From the NCBI GenBank assembly GCA_029259835.1, contig JAJDEL010000553.1:1-5588 (forward strand): DNA of 5,588 nt, read 5' to 3'. The DNA is from Planctomicrobium sp. Lineage in GTDB: Bacteria > Planctomycetota > Planctomycetia > Planctomycetales > Planctomycetaceae. This document shows positions 1 through 5,588 of the stretch, in pieces (position 1 is the stretch's first letter; each line of letters begins with the position of its first letter). The notes beneath the pieces are model-generated. The model was not told where the DNA came from and made no database searches. It worked only from the letters and a program-made list of their open reading frames with translations. Both the position numbers and the translations under genes were made by a program.

Positions 1-1747
<1,747 letters not shown>

Positions 1748-1753
1748 TTGGGA

Positions 1754-1770
1754 GGGTCTAGGGTCTAGGG
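1754..1770. repeat. Telomere-like heptamer repeat upstream of leuS
   Basis: The heptamer gggtcta occurs twice in tandem (1754-1760 and 1761-1767), followed by a third ggg. On the leuS strand it reads CCCTAGA, and it ends only six bases before the start codon, occupying the place where a ribosome binding site would be expected. Two and a half units is short, so chance is possible. Confidence 0.6.
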
Positions 1771-1808
1771 ATTGAGGGGCAAGTGAAAAGAGTTTGACGT
1801 TTGCGATA

Positions 1809-1821
1809 GCACTTCAAGTGC
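1809..1821. promoter_or_regulatory. Small perfect palindrome in the leuS upstream region
   Basis: The sequence gcactt-c-aagtgc is a perfect 6-base inverted repeat around one base, 62 bases upstream of the leuS start. Its symmetry would suit a dimeric DNA-binding protein, but a single short palindrome can arise by chance and no regulator is recognisable. This is a weak call. Confidence 0.25.
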
Positions 1822-2062
1822 ATTGTCACGACCGGGTGAACTCTCTGCTGTTGCGAAAAACGGTACAATGCAGTGCAGTTTAGAGAGTCCAGCACGATTG
1901 GTCATTAGAGATTGACACGAAGAATCTTGGTGAAGTTCGTGAAACGTCCCCAGCAGAAGGATACCCTGAAATCGTAGAGGGGTTGTTGTTCGTGGTTTGG
2001 TTGCAAATCAAATGAGGTGAATCATCCAGAAGCGAGTTTCTATTCTCTGTCTGTCAATTTCG

Positions 2063-2305
2063 GTGTTTGCATCAGTTCTCTTTGCGAGCCTGTTGGCAGT
2101 GTCAGTATCAGAGCATACGCCGTTCCAACCTGGGACTTCGGCGGATTTCTGGCTTGCAGCCACTGGTGTGCAACTTGAAGTCGTAAGCGAAGATGGCTGG
2201 GGGCCTTCAAACGCCCAATTTCTTAATGACGAGTCAGTCGGCTATCAAATAACACATCTTCACGGCAGCCGGACTTATGTTGTTTCCAGAGAAACTGTGC
2301 TGTGA
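2063..2305 (+). CDS. Hypothetical exported or anchored fragment, 80 aa (5' part of broken gene)
   Basis: This is the segment between the two in-frame TGA codons, using GTG at 2063 as the first common start codon. The product begins MFASVLFASLLAVSVSEHTPF, which is the rest of a hydrophobic signal or membrane segment, followed by about 60 polar residues including QLEVVSEDGWGPSNAQ. There is no ribosome binding site close to this GTG. The open frame and the basic residues that complete a signal peptide extend further upstream to ATC at 2021, just after a gaggtga at 2014-2020. This makes GTG 2063 a doubtful start and supports the view that the true N-terminus is at 2012. It is probably not an independent gene. 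No homology is recognised. Confidence 0.3.
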   Translation: MFASVLFASLLAVSVSEHTPFQPGTSADFWLAATGVQLEVVSEDGWGPSNAQFLNDESVGYQITHLHGSRTYVVSRETVL

Positions 2306-2329
2306 GATTTCGAATCGGTACTCGAATTA

Positions 2330-2980
2330 TTGCAGAAAAAAGTCGACGCTGGCGTCGAGAACGATTTCACTCAGGGATTTCTGCGATGGAAAGAGATGCC
2401 TCTTGGAAGAGATCGAGCAGAGTCTCTCTTACGGTACATCGCGGTTGCGAGACAGGGGCGTTGGGGGATTGAAGACCCAGCCATTGTTGGCCTCTTACAT
2501 TTCGAGAAGCGGGAATTCTTCGAACGCTGGAGACGATCGAAATGGTGTTGGTCAACGATTTGCTTTGAGTGGGTATTTCTCTCTGGGCTGATGTGGTTCG
2601 CAATGTGGCCGGGGATTCGATCACTTTCGCCTGTCCGTTGGGGATTACATATCGGATTGATTCCGATTCTGTTCATGACGCCATTTTATTTTGGATATGC
2701 GACCCGAAGTTTGCTCTCAGGGTTTAAAGAGACAGCAATGCTTTATCCGAGACTGTTGTTTCTATTTCGAGGAGGTTCAATCAGTGAAACGGACGTTTGG
2801 ATATTGGAGCACCTCCCACAGATCCTGGAACCACTTTCCCTCTCTTCCGGCTCGCCAATTGCCCTCACTGGTGTTGGTTTTTACGGACCAACTGTTGTCT
2901 GTGCCATGAGTGTTGTTCTTGGGATGTGCATTACTGGCGTAGCAGTGTTTCTTCAGCAGCGGAGAAATCGGCTTCAATGA
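2330..2980 (+). CDS. Hypothetical multi-pass membrane protein, about 216 aa (3' part of broken gene)
   Basis: This is the long intact segment after the TGA at 2303-2305, in the same frame. The first possible start is TTG at 2330 and the first ATG is at 2396 (MPLGRDRAESLLRY); neither has a convincing ribosome binding site. Counted from TTG, residues 1-70 are soluble and charged, ending in REFFERWRRSK. Hydrophobic segments follow at about 75-95 (FEWVFLSGLMWFAMW), 104-124 (WGLHIGLIPILFMTPFYFGY) and 187-208 (PTVVCAMSVVLGMCITGVAV), and the tail is basic (QQRRNRLQ). The product would sit in the inner membrane. No catalytic motif or known family was recognised. It may be translated alone, or be the dead 3' half of the 2012-2980 gene. 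Confidence 0.5.
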   Translation: MQKKVDAGVENDFTQGFLRWKEMPLGRDRAESLLRYIAVARQGRWGIEDPAIVGLLHFEKREFFERWRRSKWCWSTICFEWVFLSGLMWFAMWPGIRSLSPVRWGLHIGLIPILFMTPFYFGYATRSLLSGFKETAMLYPRLLFLFRGGSISETDVWILEHLPQILEPLSLSSGSPIALTGVGFYGPTVVCAMSVVLGMCITGVAVFLQQRRNRLQ

Positions 2981-3023
2981 GAAGATCACCATGAAGCCAC
3001 ACATTGCAGTGGCACAAACAAGC

Positions 3024-3242
3024 CCAAAGGGCTGATCCGATGTCAGCCCAGGGCATAACGAAGTGTCGCCCTGGGTCAGGATGAAAATCGCAAACCGAGT
3101 CCCAACGGGACGGCTCTAATTTCTGGATTTCTGGATGTCCGCGACTCGTATTGTCGTAGGTCCACCCCGTTGGGGTTGAGCGTGGGTATTTTCCCGATTC
3201 CCAGGGCTTCCGCCCTGGGCTGACATAGAGCTGGCCCTTTGG
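3024..3242. repeat. Nested inverted repeat between convergent genes
   Basis: The outer arms are 31 bases each (3024-3054 and 3212-3242) and match at 25 of 31 positions: identical blocks of 9 and 15 bases flank a diverged 7-base middle. Inside are two hairpins with the same stem sequence, cccagggc...gccctggg, at 3047-3075 (13-base loop) and 3200-3219 (4-base loop). There are also smaller ones: gtccc-aac-gggac at 3099-3111 and accccgttggggt at 3164-3176. The element contains a tandem pair of ttctggat (3121-3136). It begins 43 bases after the plus-strand stop and ends 66 bases before the minus-strand stop, so it could end transcription from both sides, although there are no T-tracts. It looks like a dispersed non-coding repeat or a small non-autonomous element. 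Confidence 0.8.
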
Positions 3243-3308
3243 ACCGACAGACATTCGTCGAATTGTGCTATCACTGCTAGTGCCACTTCGTCGATCTGTG
3301 GTCACACT

Positions 3309-4292
3309 TTATCTACTTGCCTTCGCAGCGTTCAAAATATTTTCCATCGCCTTCATGTTCTGTAATCCGTTTTCGGCGGGGGAGATGAGATGTCCGGCTT
3401 TGACTCCGGCGGCGAAGGCGTTGAGTTGGCAGGTGTATTGGTCGATGGAATTGGACGTGATCGTTTCCATCGGGGCGTCTCGGTCGGCGGAGCGCCAGAG
3501 TTGGAGGGTTGGGGAGTCGCCGGGTTGGAAGGCGGGGTCGATGACGATTCTGCCGTCGTCGCCGACGAGTTCGAGTCGGCAACGAAACGGGGCTTCGAAG
3601 CTACAATCGATGTTCGCGAGAACATCATTCGGAAAGCTCAAGCCGATGCGCATCGTCATGTCGACGCCGGTCTCCCACCAATGTGCAGCCGCAGAGATCG
3701 TCGATGGTTCGGCATCGGTGAAGAAGCGGCTGGCGTTGACTCCATAGCAGCCAAGATCCCACATCGCACCGCCTCCGCGTTCCGGTCGGAGTCGCCAATC
3801 GCTGCGGTCGATGTTGAACGAGAAGTTGACAGTGATCAGGCGAAGGTTGCCTATTTCTCCTTGTTGCAACAGTTGCTTCGCAGTCTCTGCGCGCGGATGA
3901 TGCCGCCACATGAAGGCTTCCTGTAACAAGACGTTGTTCTCTCCACACGCAGCGACCATTTCTTCAGCTTCCTGCACGCTGGGCGCGAGTGGCTTCTCAC
4001 AAAGGACATGCTTCCCGGCTTTAGCGGCGGCGATCACCCAGCGGTGATGCTGGTCACCAGTGCAAGGAACATAAACGGCATCGATCTCGCTCGATTGCAG
4101 AATCTCTTCATAGCTGGAATACGCATTTGGAATAGAGAACTGTTTGGCAGTCGTCTGGGCAACGTTTTCACGTTCACTGGCAATCGCGGCAATTGTGACG
4201 GCATCGCAATGTTCAGAGGAGGGCAACATTCGCCGAGTGACGATACGTCCACAACCGAGAACTCCGAGTTGAATTGGTGATTGATATGTCAT
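3309..4292 (-). CDS. Gfo/Idh/MocA family NAD(P)-dependent oxidoreductase
   Basis: This is a probable cytoplasmic dehydrogenase of sugars, polyols or similar substrates; the exact substrate cannot be told. At 327 residues it has the normal family length. The N-terminal Rossmann fold shows the dinucleotide motif LGVLGCGRI (G10, G13, G15), then IDAVYVPCTGDQHH (70-83), then AGKHVLCEKPLA (92-103) with the family EKP motif and its lysine at K100. The C-terminal alpha/beta domain has GGGAMWDLGCYGVN (173-186), in which D179 and Y183 fall where the family's active-site residues usually lie. The DLGCYGVN form resembles the dihydrodiol dehydrogenase and NADP-xylose dehydrogenase branch. There is no Tat or Sec signal, unlike many planctomycete relatives. 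The start is ATG at 4290-4292, chosen because the Rossmann fold begins right after it; no Shine-Dalgarno site is visible. It is monocistronic within the window. Confidence 0.95.
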   Translation of the reverse strand: MTYQSPIQLGVLGCGRIVTRRMLPSSEHCDAVTIAAIASERENVAQTTAKQFSIPNAYSSYEEILQSSEIDAVYVPCTGDQHHRWVIAAAKAGKHVLCEKPLAPSVQEAEEMVAACGENNVLLQEAFMWRHHPRAETAKQLLQQGEIGNLRLITVNFSFNIDRSDWRLRPERGGGAMWDLGCYGVNASRFFTDAEPSTISAAAHWWETGVDMTMRIGLSFPNDVLANIDCSFEAPFRCRLELVGDDGRIVIDPAFQPGDSPTLQLWRSADRDAPMETITSNSIDQYTCQLNAFAAGVKAGHLISPAENGLQNMKAMENILNAAKASR

Positions 4293-4578
4293 GTTGATGC
4301 GAGGCTAGGGGTTTTACGACAAGTTTTCTGACTATGCTGGAATTGCGAGTCGTATGGTTTGGTTTGGTTGTAGGGTCGTTTTAAGTCGTTTGAGAGCCTT
4401 ACATTCGGAAAACGTGGGCGTTTCGTTGGAACGTTCACAAAATGACTCATTGTTACGATTGTCGTATGCCGAATCTGGGATTGAGCGACTTTGTTTTGTA
4501 AATCAAATGTTGCTCATAGTCTGGCAGCTTGGCTGTCGAAATCCAACAGAGCACAATGTGGCACGAGGAGTGTCTCAC

Positions 4579-4596
4579 GTGTTCGCGGAAGAACAC
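4579..4596 (+). promoter_or_regulatory. Leader hairpin directly before the ribosome binding site
   Basis: The sequence gtgttc-gcggaa-gaacac forms a perfect 6-base stem with a 6-base loop. It ends two bases before the GGAGG of the gene at 4609. Such a position could affect ribosome access or mRNA stability, but this is inference from the position alone. Confidence 0.35.
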
Positions 4597-4598
4597 AG

Positions 4599-4603
4599 GG
4601 AGG
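4599..4603 (+). promoter_or_regulatory. Ribosome binding site deciding the start at 4609
   Basis: GGAGG lies five bases before ATG 4609 and is a full match to the Shine-Dalgarno core. It fixes the start of the small secreted protein, in place of the longer open frame reaching back to 4354. It is the clearest ribosome binding site in the window. Confidence 0.8.
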
Positions 4604-4608
4604 GTGAA

Positions 4609-5025
4609 ATGTTCTCAACATCGTTTAAGGTTTCTGCAATTCTTGTTGCAGCATCAATGCTGAACAGTGTTACGCTGAACAGTGCCATGGGGCAGGATGC
4701 CCGGCAAGGTGGCGTTCAGCAGGGGTATGGTCAACCACATTACCCGCAGCTTCAAGCACCGCTCTATCCAAGTCCGGTGCAAAACACACCGTCATGGAAT
4801 GGTGGCACGATCATCACGAATCAAGCATTCGCACCACACGAAATGTTGTACCCGCACACTTATCGTGCGATGTACGGCCCATTTTACTATCGCGTGAAGG
4901 GTGGCTGGATTTGGACTCCATTTGGTGTTCGCCAACACGAGCAAGTGAAGCTTGAAGGTACGGAAGTGCAAGTGAAATACAAATCACACTACCCACTTCT
5001 CTCCGGTTTCCGCCATCCTCGATAG
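4609..5025 (+). CDS. Small secreted protein of unknown function, 138 aa
   Basis: The product begins MFSTSFKVSAILVAASMLNSV, a Sec-type signal peptide with a single lysine and a hydrophobic core; cleavage is likely near SAMG-Q (residues 25-29). The mature protein starts with a low-complexity region rich in Gln, Tyr, Gly and Pro (about 30-62, for example QQGYGQPHYPQLQAPLYPSP). A more ordered block follows (about 74-127): FAPHEMLYPHTYRAMYGPFY, GGWIWTPFGVRQHE and LEGTEVQVKYKSH. There are no cysteines after the signal. The aromatic block resembles small exported hypothetical proteins I associate with planctomycetes, but no function is known to me. The start is supported by the GGAGG five bases upstream. 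It is followed in the same direction by another exported protein 219 bases downstream, with hairpins between, so they are probably separate units. Confidence 0.87.
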   Translation: MFSTSFKVSAILVAASMLNSVTLNSAMGQDARQGGVQQGYGQPHYPQLQAPLYPSPVQNTPSWNGGTIITNQAFAPHEMLYPHTYRAMYGPFYYRVKGGWIWTPFGVRQHEQVKLEGTEVQVKYKSHYPLLSGFRHPR

Positions 5026-5082
5026 TGGCAAAATTTACGTAACGAAATCAAGTCAATTCAGTCGTTTCACTCTGCCCTAAAC

Positions 5083-5110
5083 GTCTGGCACTGCCCGCAC
5101 AGTGTCAGGC
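5083..5110 (+). terminator. Possible terminator or REP-like hairpin after the 4609 gene
   Basis: The arms gtctggcactg (5083-5093) and cagtgtcaggc (5100-5110) pair over 11 positions, with two G.U pairs in RNA, around a 6-base loop. It lies 57 bases after the TAG stop of the upstream gene. It has no T-tract, so rho-independent termination is not well supported; a repeat-type hairpin or mRNA 3' protection is equally possible. Confidence 0.4.
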
Positions 5111-5172
5111 ACCTGTTGGGACTGTGAAACTCAATTTTCAACGAGCCGATTGCCGTCATGGATGACGTATCA

Positions 5173-5190
5173 CTCTCCAGAGTTGGAGAG
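5173..5190 (+). promoter_or_regulatory. Hairpin upstream of the second secreted protein gene
   Basis: The sequence ctctcca-gagt-tggagag is a perfect 7-base stem with a 4-base loop, 54 bases before ATG 5245. It may sit in the 5' leader or act as an operator-like palindrome. A TTGACA lies just downstream at 5203-5208, but no -10 box is found at a suitable distance. Confidence 0.3.
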
Positions 5191-5244
5191 GACGGATTCT
5201 CTTTGACATTGGTAGTCGAACATTCAGACCCAGGAATATGAATC

Positions 5245-5588
5245 ATGATGACTCTTGTTCGGAGTTGGAGTCTGCGGTTTGTTGCCGCGGGTCTCGTTTT
5301 GGCGACAATCCCTGTCTCAGCAGAAGATGCTGAAGGCGTCGTCCGTCTCGGTCAGTCAGAAGCAACTGGTGTGATTCGCATTAGCGATTACTCACAGCCG
5401 CAATTAACTTACCGTGGTCAATCAGCAGAAATTCAGCAAACCAGTGCGGCATGTCGAACGTGTCCATCGGGAGTTGTCAGCAGCGGTCAAGTTTGCGAAG
5501 TCGGTCCGGGACCGTACATTTGTTCCGATTCGCCGGTTGTGCAATACATGTGCTTCAACTTGCAGCTGCTTCGTATGCGACAGCAACG
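5245..5588 (+). CDS. Secreted cysteine-containing protein, N-terminal part (3' end outside window)
   Basis: An open frame of 114 codons runs off the right edge. The start is ATG at 5245 (an adjacent ATG follows at 5248), with agga at 5232-5235 nine bases upstream as a weak ribosome binding site. Residues 1-26 form a Sec signal peptide: basic MMTLVRSWSLRF, then VAAGLVLATIPVSA, with cleavage likely after VSA at residue 26. The mature part starts EDAEGVVRLGQ and contains a CRTC pair at 70-73 and further cysteines at 84, 93 and 103. The CxxC is not followed by His, so this is not a c-type haem site; disulfides or metal binding are possible. The family was not recognised. A GPGPY turn is at 87-91 and the visible end is FNLQLLRMRQQ, which could begin a helix. 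Confidence 0.82.
   Translation, partial: MMTLVRSWSLRFVAAGLVLATIPVSAEDAEGVVRLGQSEATGVIRISDYSQPQLTYRGQSAEIQQTSAACRTCPSGVVSSGQVCEVGPGPYICSDSPVVQYMCFNLQLLRMRQQ

Larger units (their letters stand above)
1748..2011. other. Divergent intergenic region between leuS and the membrane-protein frame
   Basis: No gene was found in this stretch. It should hold the leuS promoter on the minus strand and any promoter of the plus-strand frame at 2012. It contains the heptamer repeat at 1754-1770, a perfect 13-base palindrome gcacttcaagtgc at 1809-1821, and a spaced inverted repeat actctct (1840-1846) with agagagt (1882-1888). A TACAAT hexamer at 1864-1869 resembles a -10 box and a TTGACA at 1912-1917 resembles a -35 box, but neither has a properly spaced partner, so no promoter is called. 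Confidence 0.6.
2012..2980 (+). pseudogene. Membrane protein gene interrupted by two in-frame TGA codons
   Basis: One reading frame runs from ATG at 2012 to TGA at 2978-2980, 322 codons, broken only by TGA at codon 3 (2018-2020) and codon 98 (2303-2305). The sequence reads as coding on both sides of each stop. After codon 3 comes a basic stretch (IIQKRVS) and a hydrophobic signal or membrane segment. VVSRETVL then DFESVLELLQKK read smoothly across codon 98. No frameshift is needed, and both stops could be CGA-to-TGA changes of arginine. The C-terminal half has three likely membrane segments. No family was recognised. The alternatives are a shortened functional gene starting downstream, sequencing error, or, much less likely, recoding of TGA. 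The gene converges with the oxidoreductase at 3309-4292. Confidence 0.5.
4293..4608. other. Divergent intergenic region, promoter and leader DNA
   Basis: This stretch separates the oxidoreductase from the small secreted protein and should hold both promoters. The frame of the downstream gene stays open back to about 4354, but that stretch encodes nothing protein-like and lies upstream of a strong ribosome binding site with a signal peptide directly after it, so it is treated as non-coding. A small hairpin aaacg-tggg-cgttt is at 4410-4423 and a clearer one at 4579-4596. No convincing promoter hexamer pair was found. Confidence 0.6.

Noticed and set aside
2303..2330. Selenocysteine insertion at the TGA at 2303-2305
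   Set aside because: The only downstream stem (ttcga with tcgaa) is five bases long and unlike a bacterial SECIS. A second in-frame TGA at codon 3 also favours nonsense mutation.
2931..3305. A 124-codon minus-strand frame across the nested repeat
   Set aside because: It consists almost entirely of the inverted repeat and its hairpins and overlaps the 3' end of the plus-strand gene. The frame appears to be a by-product of the repeat.
3390..3926. A 178-codon plus-strand frame opposite the oxidoreductase
   Set aside because: It lies fully antisense to an intact Gfo/Idh/MocA gene and its product is not recognisable; it is a typical antisense shadow of GC-rich coding DNA.
4354..4608. N-terminal extension of the small secreted protein
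   Set aside because: The frame is open, but the extension looks random and would place the signal peptide internally. A GGAGG site fixes the start at 4609.
5203..5208. Perfect TTGACA upstream of the gene at 5245 (another at 1912-1917)
   Set aside because: No acceptable -10 hexamer at 16-18 bases follows in either case, so neither is called a promoter.

Overview
The window looks like chromosomal DNA of a planctomycete (Planctomycetota). This is inferred from the character of the LeuS protein, the secreted tyrosine- and proline-rich small protein at 4609-5025, the scarcity of Shine-Dalgarno sites and the GC-rich palindromic repeats; no marker gene such as rRNA is present to prove it. All assignments rest on reading motifs by eye.

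Layout. (1) 1-1747, minus strand: the first 582 codons of leuS (leucyl-tRNA synthetase), cut by the left window edge. The gene carries three short GC-rich palindromes of one family (777-802, 824-850, 1167-1192), all read in frame. (2) 1748-2011: divergent intergenic spacer with a telomere-like heptamer repeat and a small palindrome. (3) 2012-2980, plus strand: one long reading frame for an unrecognised membrane protein, interrupted by two in-frame TGA codons; it is probably a young pseudogene or a shortened gene. (4) 2981-3308: spacer between convergent genes, mostly filled by a 219-base nested inverted repeat (3024-3242). (5) 3309-4292, minus strand: an intact Gfo/Idh/MocA-family NAD(P)-dependent oxidoreductase. 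(6) 4293-4608: divergent spacer. (7) 4609-5025, plus strand: a small secreted protein with a clear ribosome binding site. (8) 5026-5244: spacer with two hairpins. (9) 5245-5588, plus strand: the start of a second secreted, cysteine-containing protein, cut by the right edge.

The genes do not form an evident pathway or operon. LeuS is housekeeping, the oxidoreductase is a stand-alone sugar or polyol-type dehydrogenase, and the two exported proteins have no recognised function. The most unusual content is the repeat DNA: in-frame palindromes inside an essential aminoacyl-tRNA synthetase, comparable in concept to the Rickettsia palindromic elements, and the compound inverted repeat between the convergent genes. 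No transposase, integrase, CRISPR array, defence gene, tRNA or rRNA was seen.
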